From the NCBI GenBank assembly GCA_006176705.1, contig QRFJ01003342.1, positions 1-64,000 of the forward strand: a stretch of DNA of 64,000 nt. The letters run 5' to 3'. The stretch is from Cocos nucifera. Taxonomy: Eukaryota; Streptophyta; Magnoliopsida; Arecales; Arecaceae. Positions 23,791 to 36,700 of the stretch are shown piece after piece. The notes beneath the pieces are model-generated. The model was not told the origin of the DNA. It made no database searches and worked only from the letters and a program-made list of their open reading frames with translations. How positions within the stretch are numbered: the first letter of the stretch is position 1; every line of letters begins with the position of its first letter. Both the position numbers and the translations under genes were made by a program.

Positions 23791-23819
23791 TTATAATCAT
23801 TTAAGTTTGCACATGAAAT

Positions 23820-24700
23820 TCTATATCGGCCCGAACCAACCGATACACCCCATGTCGAGCCGTACTAGCCGGGAATCGAAACGGTTTAGCCGGGGAAATC
23901 AATACACTGGAGGAGGGAGAGGAAAAGAGAGGGAAAGAAAGAAAAAGAGAGAGAGGAGAGGAGATGCCGTCAGAGGCCGACGATGGCCCGTTGCGGCCGC
24001 AGAAACCTTTGCGGCTCAACTATCATTAAATAGGGCTTTTAAACGAGCGAGAAGAAGAGAAGAGATATACCAGAGAGAGGTGCAACCGGTGGAGGGGTCG
24101 TCATGGTTTGCCAGATGGCCACCGTGGCCATCGGGTGGCAGAGACCATGCGGGCAAAGCCGCGGCCGCTAAACAAGGGCGACAACCCCTATTCCTTCAAC
24201 GCGTTTTTTAAACACACTGATGAATCATGATAGCCAGCAAATCAATTGCCGGCTTCATTTTTTGAATTTTTTTTAAAAAAATTAAAAACAGTGAAATTGG
24301 CAAATCCATTGCCGGCTTCATTTTTTGAATTTTTTTTAAAAAAAGATCAAAAATAGTGAAGTCAACAATAGATTTGCCGGCTTCACTTAAATAAAGCCGG
24401 CAAATCCATTGCCGGCTTCACTGTTTTTCAATTTTTTCTAAAAATAACCCATGACATGCTGACAGCGCCGCACGCATGGAACACGCTAGCGGCCACAATG
24501 ACTAGCCAGAGGCTGTCTGGCAGCTTCTTCGATGGCTTGCCCTACGTCATTTTTGGTCCTGTCCCCCCTTGTCTCTATTTCTCTCTTTCTCTCTTTTCCT
24601 CCTCTTGGTTCACCTCCTTTGCCTATTCGGTTCATGCTGGTCTGGTCCAGTACAGATCTATACCGATCCATACCGCCGGCCGACCGGCACGGGTTTAGAT
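23820..24700. repeat. Foldback-like repeat with purine/pyrimidine arms
   Basis: The left part (about 23,830-23,960) has CCGATAC...CCGTACTAGCC followed by a purine tract (GGAGAGGAAAAGAGAGGGAA). The right part (about 24,560-24,690) has the complementary arrangement: a pyrimidine tract, then CAGTACAGATC and CGATCCATACCG. Such an inverted layout suggests a transposon of unknown class. No target duplication is identified. ORFs within it (for example 23,807-24,211) are low-complexity. Confidence 0.4.
24233..24450. repeat. GCCGGC-containing tandem and hairpin repeat
   Basis: Units of about 66 bp carry GGCAAATCCATTGCCGGCTT followed by an A/T tract and AAAAACAGTGAA. One pair is inverted: GATTTGCCGGCTT (24,371-24,383) and AAGCCGGCAAATC (24,394-24,406) form a perfect 13-bp stem with a 10-nt loop. 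Confidence 0.8.
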
Positions 24701-25027
24701 ACCGAGTCCACGAACCTTGAGTTTGTGTCTTTTTATTGCCATCATTATGTGATTAAGATTACGAGTTTCAACCTTAAGATGATGAGCCTCCTAATTCTCT
24801 ATAGACTGATGAACCACATGAAGAAGGGAATATGGAACAGAGTCAAATATTGAATAACCATGTGAACATAGTGCAATAATTCTTATGAGTTGTAGACCAT
24901 TATTGTGCTTGTAACATGGATACTGAGAAATGTTGGTAAGCATTTATGTTGCTACTATGATTGTGAATATATTAAAAAAAAATATTGACATTTTATATTT
25001 GAGTGAGTAAAGTCAAACATTTATGTT
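24701..25027. other. Intergenic flank of the hAT element
   Basis: AT-rich sequence in which I see no feature. Confidence 0.4.
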
Positions 25028-26228
25028 GTTATTAGTAGAGCTGTCAACGGGTCGGGTCCAGATCCGAGACCCATGGGTATTTATCCGACGGATCCGGGTC
25101 TGGTATTAGTGTTGGACCCGTTTATCCAGACCCGAAAAATCATGATATCAACGAATAGGATCTGGATATTTAGCATCCAGACCTAATAGACCCGAGATCC
25201 GAATTATATATATAATATAATATAATAATTTTATATATGTAAATATTAAAAATATTTTGAGCCGTTGGACCATTAGAAAAAACCTAATATGCTTTACAGT
25301 TTACATCACTCTCATCCTCTCTCCCTCTCCCTCTCCCTCTCTGTCTCTCGAGCAACGCCGACAACCCCTAGCTCTCCCTCCCCTCCTCCCCGCCTCTCTT
25401 CTCGCCGGCGGACCACGTCCGGAGCCTGATCTCACCCCCTCGGATCTCCCGATAGTCCTCTATCTTTCGACCGACACCGATGACCGGACGGCGCCTGGCT
25501 CTCCCTCGCCTCCTCCCCGCCTCTCCTCTCGCCGACAGACCGCGGCCGGCCCCCGATCTCCGCCCCCTCGGATCTCCCGACGGTCCTCCCTCTGTCTCTG
25601 GACCGACGTCGATGGTTGGACGATGCCTGGCTCTCCGATCTCGCCGGCGGACTGTGGTCGGACCCCGATGTCGCCCCCTCGGATCTTCCGACAGACCATC
25701 ACCTCCTCGAGTCTCCCAGCGGACCATCACTCGCACCCCCTCTCGACCCCTCGGAAGTCAGATCTCCCGACGGACCATTGCCCCACTCAGATCTCCCAGC
25801 GGACCGTCGCAGTCACTCTCTCGATATCTCCCTCTCTCTGTCTCAATCCCTTGCTCACTAGCGGGCCGCAGCCGGACACCGATCTCGCCAGCGGACCGCG
25901 ATCGGACCCGATTTTTTTGGATACTTTAATTGGCGTTTTGCTTGTTGAATTTGAGAAATTTTTATATTTTTATTTCTACGATCATGTAGGTGTTTTTTTT
26001 AGGTTATTGTATAATTTTTAGGTATTTTTGTGAGACTTTGAATATGAGTTTCGGGTTCCGAAACCGGATCTGGATATCAGGGATTCATTCAGATCCGGAT
26101 CTGGTACTTCAAGGCCAGACCCGTTAGGTATTCGGGTCCAGGTCCAGTACCAGTAATTAAAATCGGATCCGGATCTGGATATTCAGGTTCCGATCCGAAT
26201 CCGACCTGTTGACAGGTCTAGTTATTAG
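25028..26228. mobile_element. Non-autonomous hAT element with perfect 8-bp target duplication
   Basis: The element (25,036-26,220, 1,185 bp) is flanked by GTTATTAG on both sides (25,028-25,035 and 26,221-26,228). Its ends are inverted repeats: TAGAGCTGTCAACGGGTCGG on the left and, reversed, TAGACCTGTCAACAGGTCGG on the right. Near both ends, words such as GGATCCGGATCTGG repeat in opposite orientations. An 8-bp duplication and TAGNNCTG ends fit hAT. No transposase is present; the centre is a GC-rich, pyrimidine-rich block. The 254-codon ORF at 25,257-26,021 is a by-product of that block. Confidence 0.9.
25360..25810. repeat. Internal tandem repeat of the hAT element
   Basis: The words CTCGGATCTYCCGA, GCCTCCTCCCCGCCTCTC and GCCTGGCTCTCC recur at spacings of about 110-130 bp, in roughly three to four degenerate units. 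The plus strand is C/T-rich and open in several frames at once, as expected for simple composition rather than a gene. Confidence 0.6.
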
Positions 26229-26800
26229 AATCAAGAATAGAATCAAGAATTACCAAGTTTGCTATTGTGATATTTCATTACTTGGTCCTAAAAAATAATT
26301 AAATATAAAAATTAAGAAATAATTAAAATATAAAATTTATTAATTAGCAATACTTTGTATGAATAGTTTCTAATAGTACAATAGAATAATAATATAATAC
26401 AATATACTACAAACATAATTACGTTATATAATGTTATATTATATTATTATATTTATTATTACATTTTAACAATCACATTGTATAATATAATATTATTATA
26501 TGATAGTAATATAATAATATATTACTAAACTTATAATATCATTTTATTACACATTATAATAATATTATTATAAAATAATAGACTTATAAATAAATTATTA
26601 TATTTAATAAAATATAATAATTAATATCTATTATATTATTGGATTAAACTATCAAAGAAAATAACTTATAAATTATGAATACTTATAATAATAATTTTTG
26701 ATGGTACAATTGAAAGCACTATGCAATGCGCTTTATTGTTATTCCTCGTACTAAAAGTACTTTGACAATTTCATTACTAAACAAATGTTAAATGTTTTCG
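26229..26800. other. AT-rich intergenic DNA
   Basis: Long A/T-only words such as ATAATAATATAATACAATATA; no coding signal. The texture changes at about 26,800 into the anomalous block. Confidence 0.6.
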
Positions 26801-28689
26801 GAACCGAGCGGTTACTAGATCAGGCATACGAGAATAAGCACTGTAGCTTATGAGTAGATCGCTCGGCATAAGAATAGTTCTCATTTTATTAACAGAGCTC
26901 CTACTAGTGCAAGCCATGCTAGTATCGCACACTAAGCTCTTACCCTAGAATGTGCATGCAGATGAATTAATTGCAAGCACAAAAAGTGGATTAGCTATCC
27001 GCACAAATATAACGAGGACACCAATTAGTATCTTAAACTAGTAAAACGTCATGGCTAGGACTGAATCTAGTGCTTATGGAGCTCTTCAAACCAGAAGTAT
27101 ACCTTTGTAAGAGATCACGCATCCAGCATTTCTTCGCCACTATATGTAAGACATGAAAGATATATCGATGACACACGAAGAAATTGAGGCCAACAATAGA
27201 TAACAAACCGTTAGACTAAAAAAGAATGTTATCGAATATGAAGATGGGATAATAGTTCACTACGATGACACAATGGGTTATACTTATGTTTTATGCGCGC
27301 ATTTGATTCTAATGTGATATCGCTCATCATCACCTTCCCACATCATAATGTCGATCCATAATTCGTGATGCCACGGCGCTTGAGATGAGGTACACGCATA
27401 AAAGCTTACACAATGTAGGAGTGGCCTAAATCAAAATAGTCCATACTGCCCTTCAAAGAGAGATGCAATCATTCTTACAGAGCATCGATTGGCACTCATT
27501 CTAGTACTTTCACACAAAGAAGACCACATAAACCGCATTCTAATTGCGCGACTAAGTTATTTTGAACTGTCACATTTATTACACTCACAAAGGCCACATT
27601 AAGAAATCACCATATCGTAGACTTTGAACCAATTATCCATAGAAGTGTTACAGTAGTCCCATTGTTTGTTAGAGTGCGACGCGGAGCAATAATCCTGGAT
27701 CTGAGTATAATAAAAAGACTCTTATTATGTAGTAGCAGTTTGTCGCGTATTCCTACACTTTAAGTATGCAAAATTAGCAGAGGTACCTAGGTACGAACTC
27801 AGAGGAGTTAAAGATCCACACAACTCTAGGTCAACGTAGTCATAGCGAATCTATGGAGTTTTTAATACAATTTTTCGTATGGGATCTTCTATATTCATTT
27901 AATGTATTCTTGCTAAAGAATGCTATATGTGTTGCAAAAACTCAACTCTTAGTTCTCACAATGTTGTCCAATATAGAACGTCAAAGGAGATCACAAGCGC
28001 GCTTCGCGACAACATCTATTGTGATACCAAGGCATATCACAGGCCATATCATTAAACAATAACTTCACTAGAGTCGTTTCGCGGTGAAATTGTGGGGTAA
28101 TGTGGTATGTAGTGTGCATAGCGTATCTTACCCATATAAGTGACGTGTGAATGCGAGGAGAAATGATTTGCTTACATGCGAGATAATGTAGGTATAAAAT
28201 GAGCCAGGAACGAGAGTTGCAAATACGACATATGTACAATAAATAGGCATTTAAACACCACCCACTAACCAAAAGTTGCATACATTAGGCCTCACCGCTG
28301 CATCCTAAAATATTCCCCATGATAGCCCACTTAACTTCATAACTTACTTCTATTTAATCAATTGCCAATATTATAACTAATAATATCTAATGACATTGAT
28401 ATAGCGTTTCAAATCATTATATATACTTAAAGGATATAAATTATAGTGTAAATCCTCATAATTTTTTTGCTTGCGACCTATTGTATAGATCAATATTCAT
28501 GACATCACGCTCTATATAGTTTATCTTATACCAATGGTGTATATCAATAATCCTATAACGTTAGCATTAATATTCTCTTACATTTATTGCGCTACTCACG
28601 TAGATCTACATGATATTGTGGCATGAATTCTTACTATATCAGTGGAGTACATCTTGCGTTACATACTCATCAATGAACCACTATATTTC

Positions 28690-31120
28690 ATACTAACAAT
28701 TTGTGAATATGATATTTCTACTTATATTTTGATTATCCACTTTTAAATTCTATTTTTTAAACTTTAATTATTATATTAATTTTGTCTTTATAATAAATCA
28801 AGTTTCAAACTAAAATACACCCAATCATCTGTGGATTGCGTCTGACTTGACTTTATGTATTTTTAATTAATGTAAACAAAAGAAATTAAAATATTACAGC
28901 TATACCAAATATAGTATCCTAATTGATACATCGCGATCCTTACATATATCCATGCTAATCTTTATTCTTAATTGATTTTCATTTAAATTGGAAAATGTGA
29001 AAATCAAACAAATTTATAAAGTATTACTCAGGAAATTGAAAAAGGTTCCATAACAAAATATAAATCAAAAATTAAAGAAAGAAGTGGTAGTACTTGAAAT
29101 TAAATTACCCTCTAATTATTTTTTTAATCCTTCATTCTATCAATTATGCGAGAATCCATATGTGACAAAAAAATCCCAACAACATTCTTTTCAATATCGA
29201 CAGCTAGACGATCTTGAGCATAAAATATATGTCCTTTAATTGTAGATGTTTAATATACGAATAAATATATAATACATCATGCATAAATAACTCATATTAA
29301 ACAAGAATAAAAAAAATAAAGTAGCTACAATTAATCCTTTTTTTCATATGAAGATACATTTGTGCCGAGCCCATGAAATGATCTATTGGTTAACCAACAA
29401 TATAGTCTTCAAAATATTATTCGAAAAAATAAATGAGACTACCTATTTTAATTCAATCTTGGTCATTGATTTTTTCAAGTCCAATCGTAATAGTCTAAAC
29501 GCGATTTGGCCTGATTAGAACCAAGCCTAATAAATAAATTATTATATTATTAAATAGTCATAAGAGCAATCAATAAACTATAATTTATATTTTCATAATT
29601 TCTAATTTTATATTCTTAATTTTAAATCATATATATATATATATATATTTAATGTCATTATATTTTCCATACAACTGAATTAACCAACTTTACTTGCATC
29701 ATTCTTTGGATGTTTTTCAAATTATATATAATAATTTTAAATATTTCTATATATTTTAATATAAAATTTTAAATTTAATCTTAGAAGTCTCAAATTTTTT
29801 TTTTTTTGAGATCATCCAAATAATAAAATCTACTTACTTTTTTTTATTTTTTAATCTATATATAATAAATCAGAATATTTTATATATTTTATATAAAATT
29901 TTAAAATTTATTTAAAAAAATATAATATATAGACCTAAAAATATATGAGCTAATCTTGCACCTGGTGTTACCGCGGCCACGATGGCAATCCAACCTGCTA
30001 AATAATATCCTATTGAATTTAGGATGGATTTAGAATTTAAAATTAAAACTTATATATGGGTTTGAGATTTAACCCCGGGACATCCAGATGATCGGAATTG
30101 AGCCCTAAATCTTGGGATAGTATTCGGCCGCTCGGAACCTCGACCGGAGAAAGGAAAGAAGTACCCAACACAAAACCCCAGCCATCGTATAGGCTTCCTT
30201 ATTCGGCCGCTCCAAGCCTCCCACCCGATTGGGACTTCTGAGGACTGGAAAATAGTGGCAAAAGGGGAAACATAGGAAAAATCAACGAAAACGAAGGAAA
30301 GACGGCAAAAAAAATCTAGGGTAAGTTCCCGCATGATCAATTTTTTTACTTTTCGCTTCTTTTTCTTTTCATTTAATTATCTTTTTCAGAGATCTGTGGG
30401 AAAGGAGAGCACTTGAGAGAGATTAGAGGGTTTCTTAGGTTTCGATTGTTTTTTCCTGTGTATAGATTTTGTGCGAGTTATGGCGGTGTTAGTTGTCCCT
30501 AGGTTTTGAGAGCTCATCTGGTAGACGTGAATCAGCAAATTTTTTTGGATCGAAAGGATTATTCTTATTACTACAAAATTTTCAATTTATGGGGCTCGTT
30601 ATTCTCATGAAATATATAGATGTGAGGGGGGCTATGAGAGCCGACGTGGGATTCGCAGCGCGCGTTGGCATTCCTGGTGGAAGGCATGGTAGAGAAGTGT
30701 GATGTTGTGGCCTTAGCGCGCTCTCATGCATCAGTACCCATTTTCTAATTTGTATATGGTGTTATCTATATTGATGCATTTGTTATCTAATAGAAGCAAT
30801 TCAGTAAGCTCCAATCGAGACGATGATGTTCCTATAATCATGAACGTCAGATCTACCTTTGTCAATCCGAGCCCTGAGAGGTGAGGTGAATTAATATTGT
30901 TGCACAGTTTGACCGTATTTCCTTTTCAGCTCATGGCCCTACTTAATCATCACTTAGTCCTACAGTGAATTAGAAATGCTTGTTTAGTTCCTGTATTGCA
31001 CATGGTGTACCATGATCTTAGCTAGCTCTCCTCCAACTCGAGGTGCTACCCATCGCGATGGATTCAGCATTCACTCTGCAGGGCTCAGGAAGTCGCTCTT
31101 CGAAGGAGAGCGCTCACGTA
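28690..31120. repeat. Diverged left arm of a large inverted repeat
   Basis: This matches the reverse complement of about 43,270-45,550. Shared landmarks are CTGTGGATTGCGTCTGACTTG (LTR of the Athila-like copy), CCATGCTAATCTTTATTC, and near 31,080 GGGCTCAGGAAG. Identity is patchy except for the exact core at 29,668-30,441. The immediately preceding 27,200-28,690 matches 41,500-43,110 in direct orientation. Confidence 0.7.
29668..30441. repeat. Exact 774-bp inverted repeat, left copy
   Basis: Reads as the exact reverse complement of 43,856-44,629 by base-by-base inspection, including homopolymers and the AT-rich part. Identity drops abruptly at both ends. It contains the leader-like segment described at the right copy; the 96-codon ORF at 30,050-30,340 is therefore present in both. 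Confidence 0.85.
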
Positions 31121-33081
31121 TAATGCCTGATTGCTGATATCGCAAGCGTACGTGGTGCCCTCGGACCCATACACTACACAACGATAGAACAATAGAGCTA
31201 CCTACAGGGAAGATGTTATTCTGGAGATAGAGAGAATATATGGAAAGTTAGAGATAACGTGGCGTTAGGAATATGGCAAATATAAAAGCAGAGAGAGTAC
31301 TTCCATAACAGTGGAGAGTGATCTAGAGTAGAGTCGATATTGACGAGCACGAATGTCAAAACTTTTGGACTCTATCCTTAATGTATATGTCACCGTAAAT
31401 ATGAATACGTTAACCACATCATTAAGGTACAATTGTGCGAAATCATGAGTGGCAAAAAGAGAAATTAACCAACGGAAAAAAATTCCTACGAGTAATCTAG
31501 AAAGAAGGCCTACATTCAAGTTCGAAAACATGAATAAAGAGAAAGCACACATCTCTACATACAGTCTAGGAGAGTCTAATCTATGCAGTTTTGGTCTGGA
31601 GAATAAAGGTAAGCAAGAGAGACACGCTTTGTTCATTTATAGATCTTACGTATAAAGAGAACGATCTTGAAATAATGAATAAAAATTACATTAGCAATAA
31701 CATAGAAAGAGATACAATTGAATAGATCCTTGATATCAGGATCTCTGGATGGTTACAGATATTGTTGGACATCTTAGGCATAAGTATTTCATATGGGATG
31801 GTGTACAACATAGAATAAGGTAGTGTAGCGAAGCACTTGCTCGGATCATGAGTCATAATATTTTATAAAATGATAGTAATTGAGATACTAATCTGTCTCA
31901 TCATATAGTCTGAAGTGCAGTACATGGAGAAGCCATGAGAGATTCTCACACTTGAGCACGTTATAGACGGAACACACATAAAGGCTTGGTTCATCCCACT
32001 TTATGCTCTAATCACACATCTTTATCCAATGTGGGACCATCTGGCACGAAGTACACAGCAAAGATTCTTGCACATTCATCTTGATCTGACTAGAGAAATT
32101 TAAAACTGATGCTTCAGTGTCTTTGTTGTTTCAATGCTGAGAGCACATCATTCGCGAAAGGCTATATACGGAGACAGCGTACACAAGTGTAAGTGGGATA
32201 ATATCTTCAATTAAGTTGTCAACATCTGGAAAGATATAAGGCCGTAATGGTATGATAAGCTATGGCATATAATCAACTATGGTATAGTCTCACTAAATAA
32301 TTTAATCTTTCACGCTATGGAGAGGTCCTTTGACATCAAGCTATGCATGTGTATACGATAATTGTCATAACATCAGTCAAGAATATCTTGAATTATATAA
32401 GATCAGTGATTGGAACAAAAGCATGAGATCAAAGGAGGTAAACTGAGAGATACAAGTGCGTGGGCCTGTTTGGATGCGCTGTGTAAGTGACTATCGGGCT
32501 CGGAGAGATATATCCGATGAATCATGGATGGTGGAAAAGAAGATATGTGAGAGAGAGAGATAATATTAGAGAATTCTCTTCGATTGCGCTAATGAAATGG
32601 AGAGAGCGGTTTAGCCTCTGCAAATGCTCTGAAAGCAGCAATAAAACAGGCCGCATACTTTCCAGAGCAAATTCATCTTATTTATGCTTATAGATATACT
32701 ATCTAGTGAAACTCTCCGTATATTAAGACAGTAATTATGTTATGCTAGTGAATTTCGGACTCAGGGAGTAATGTGTCGCGTTCTGAGTTGCACTTTCGAG
32801 AGTTTTTTGATATTCTACTCGATTATATATTGAATTGCAACGTCCATATAGTTTTTATCGTCCCTAAAATACCTTGTGGGTTTGGAATGTGGTCAGTCGT
32901 GAGGACTTCGTGATCTGTGTATATGTAGTGGAGAGTTGGTCGGGATGTGGGGGGACTGTATTCAGCAAGTGTGAGAGAGGCAGAGAATCGAATTATCCAT
33001 AATTAGGAGCCGACCACAATTTTCTTCATATAAGAAGAGGTCCAATAGACTATTTAACTTTTGCCATTGCATACTCTTTAT

Positions 33082-33763
33082 CTAGTTACTGGCCAGGCAG
33101 TTTTGATCGCAGAATGTGTAAATCATAACAAGACTACAAACTCCACCCGAATTCTCAAGCTCCTTCCAACCCCCCGAACCATATCTATCTCGAATGGACT
33201 TAAAAATCGATGTTTCACTTGAGAGGCTATCGAGCAACCTAATTGAGGGTGGGATTTTCCATTCTGGGTTTAATCTCGCGATGTTGATTTTATATGCCCT
33301 CTTCCACGCAGATCGCCCCTCAAAGTCAAGAAGCAGCGTAACAAAACCCAAATTATTAATAACTTCACCATAATCACATTACAAACAAATAAACCAACTG
33401 TGCATTCTCAAAGACATCTATTTGCACACACAATCGTACTACTCAGTACGTTTCAATAGAACTTAGTGGAGAGACTGCTATTGATTTGCTCGCAAAAATT
33501 ACTATTGTTGGTTCCAACTGCCAGGAAACATACCATAGAGCACGAGAGATCACGTGTGATAAACCACACTCGATAGTCTTTGCTCTCTCGCAATTAATAG
33601 CAGGAATAATATCCATTCTCCAGCATGAGAATACATCTTGGATCCCACTAAATGATTGTCGGAGACTTAACCACTGAGAACACACGCCTATTGTTTCAAC
33701 AAGACCACCCATAAAAGATTCTGGTTGCCCCTTAATTGACTCAAGTGATCTAAATAAATGCAA
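33082..33763 (-). other. Two unassigned minus-strand ORFs in a normal-looking island
   Basis: ORFs at 33,351-33,082 (89 codons) and 33,763-33,443 (106 codons) lie in a stretch with fewer anomalies than its surroundings. I recognise no domain, splice signal or conserved motif. They may be part of a gene degraded by sequence errors, or chance. Confidence 0.2.
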
Positions 33764-36700
33764 CTACGCCATCATTTTTTAGTTTAGTCATATATATTTA
33801 CCAAACACTTTTCGAGCATCTCGCCACCGATAACGGTGGTCCCCTTGTTTTATAGTAGTTAATTTATTGGAGTGATATCTCCAACATCTAGAGATAATTC
33901 TCTCATGATTTACTCATATATACGCGCAGGGGACCGTATGTTGATGATTCTGATATGGGAGTTACTCAAATTCTCCATAGCACTAAAGCAGCAAGGGCAA
34001 TCCTGGTATCACTATATTCAGAAGTTCGGTTATCTATTGATAGTATAAAAAGTCACACGCGATACAAATGTGTAGAAAGATGGGGGTTTAATGTGATCTT
34101 TCATATGGTGATTCTCGAAGGATAAAAGCTACGATCACACACGAGATAGTGACCCATAACAGTTAAGCTGTGAAGTATGGACCATTTTGCGCATACGACT
34201 AATCTAATTTTTATAAAGAGGAAATATCACACTTTTATCACACAAGATCCTAACTTTGTTACCTGAAATGTGGTAAGATACCTAAGAGGATTCAGCAAGT
34301 GTGGCACAGTTGGTTTAATCTCATGAGACATTGTACCACTCCAATAGTTTATTATCTAAATTAGCGATAGAACTAATGCTCGATATGGTAAGCACTCTAT
34401 GGTGTATAAATAGCTAGTGGCTTTTAATGAGCCCTCGACAACAATCTCTTCTAGTCACGCCATTTGAAGTTAAAGTCATTTTATGTGAAATGTATGGACT
34501 AGTACATGTCCGGTTTATAGATAAGATATTTATTCTGTTAAGTTATCAGAATCACAGTTCTCACTGGTGATAAATGAGCACAATCAGTGTAAGCCTAGAG
34601 AGGAAGAAAATAGTGTATGTCTGAATTGGGCAGTAAATTTAGTCACCTACATCATATTCATGAGACATAGTACGCCCCATGCGTCTATAGTAGCTTGATT
34701 ACTTAACACTATACACCTATGGGTGAATCGAACGATCCATACAATAGAGTGTTAAGTATAACATCGTCAACACTCAAAGAAATAACGTTCACGACACTAA
34801 GACATTTGCTGTTATGTTTTTGTAAATTTAGAAGACGAGAAAAACGATCTGAGACACATATTAAGAAAATTGAGATCTCACGCATGGTAACAAAGAAGAA
34901 GATTTGAGAACACTGAGCTCGTATGTACTCTCATACTGAGCTAGACAAGAAGTAATAAACTAAACAAGTGGAACAAATATGAAGTTCACATCCTAAACAG
35001 CATATACATAGGAACTCAAATAAATAAATGAATCTATATATATACATGTGTTATAGCAAGAAGAAAGCTTATTTCTATCTTGAGCATACATAATGTCAAT
35101 GAAGATAATATAACCTATGCTTACGTAATTAACTGAGAAATACACTTGAGTCCTACCACATGAAGAGGAAACAAAAAACACTAGAATGTAATAAGAAACA
35201 AAAGATTAAGATGATTCAACCCGAATAAGAATGACCAGAGATCGAGGACGCATACTTATGAGTAAGTGCAACGGGTGGGAAAAATAATTCTTTCTATTAT
35301 TTATTAGGAAAGAAGAATGTAACACAGCAAAAGAGCAGAGACTGATGCATTAAACGGTTGGGAGTCCGAGAGTGGATTTGCGAGAATTAAGAGATACTCC
35401 TTTCCGGACGGGGACCATATGTATTGCGACTTCTACTCTCTACATCCCAGATAGCACAGAATTTTCTAGGATATTCTTGCTTTAAAGAGCATACTCTCAG
35501 AGATCCAGAAGTGTAAAAATTAGCGTAGGCATGAGAGCGCGAGGAGACCTTGCTTTCCCTGCTCTCCCAGGAGGGGAAAGCGAGAACTAGAGAGGAGAGA
35601 GAATGTCGGGAGGCATCTGCACATGTATGTGCCTTCTCTCTTATTCGCGCGATACTCGCCTACCAGTAATGGCGTCTATATTAGCGAGCGGCCACGCAGT
35701 TTATCTCCCCATGCTCAATATCAGCCGAACAAGAACACGCAAAGCCATACGTAGTAGAGAGATGTAAATCCACGAGACTGTCGTCAGTTAATCATCTTAC
35801 GCTAGGAAGTGAGATACTGAGTCTTATATAGATGTTCATACGAATAATCATGAAGTCTTAAGATGCAAATGCCATGAGTCTGAACCCTGTGCTTATCCAT
35901 GTATGAATAATGGATTCTGCGCCGACCAAGCGTGACTGAGAGCAATGAAAACTAGTTGTTTGTATTGTAATAAGTTGCATAGTTTCACAGGTCTTTGTGA
36001 CAAATAATACAAAAAGAACCACAATTTTTGTTTCCCTGGCAAAACAGCATTTTGATCATCTGTGTTAAAGGAAATCGAACCAAAGGATAGACAGAAAAGG
36101 CATAAAAATGCCACATGGCGACTGGTTCGCGCTTTGAAACTTAATTTGAGATATTATTAGACAACGGAGTATGTAGAGAGCTAGACTCACAATACACGTG
36201 GGACTGTCTCACGCATTCGAAGACACTTCGCTGCTTGAGAGAGAGAGGAGAGCACATGACTAATTTAGAGTATAAACTTAAGTATAACTTCATTAGCCAC
36301 AGAGGGAATATGTAATGCCTGCATTTTATGTAGGTAGATGTCCATGGTGTCTATCACAGTGACATAGGGAAAATGATAGGAGACAAACCAGAGTCTCAAC
36401 GTGTCTCTTATGAGTAATTTAATTGTGAGAGAATAATAAATGGTGAGGTCAAGACATACAGTTCGAGATGATACGATATTGGAATGATATAAGAATTCGC
36501 CTGAAGAACAATTGGTATATGTACGTGTAGACTGGGATTATATTCGCTACTTATTCTTAATTACCTTGCACGTCTCTTTGAGCTAGAACACATATTTATA
36601 AGCGCAGGTATCGCAGTATCTATGTAATATCTCTCAGCAATCTCTCGCGACGCTGTGTGACGTCACCAGAAGTTACCTATTCACAGAGTATTGTATACAC

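Noticed and set aside
23807..24211. 134-codon Arg/Glu/Lys-rich ORF on the plus strand
   Set aside because: Produced by the purine-rich arm of a repeat; the low-complexity composition is not gene-like.
25257..26021. 254-codon ORF on the plus strand
   Set aside because: It is made of C/T-rich tandem repeats inside a hAT element, other frames of the same region are also open, and no domain is visible.
30050..30340. 96-codon ORF identical at 43,957-44,247, suggesting a conserved gene
   Set aside because: The identity follows from the exact 774-bp inverted repeat, and the ORF is antisense to the leader-like signals there.
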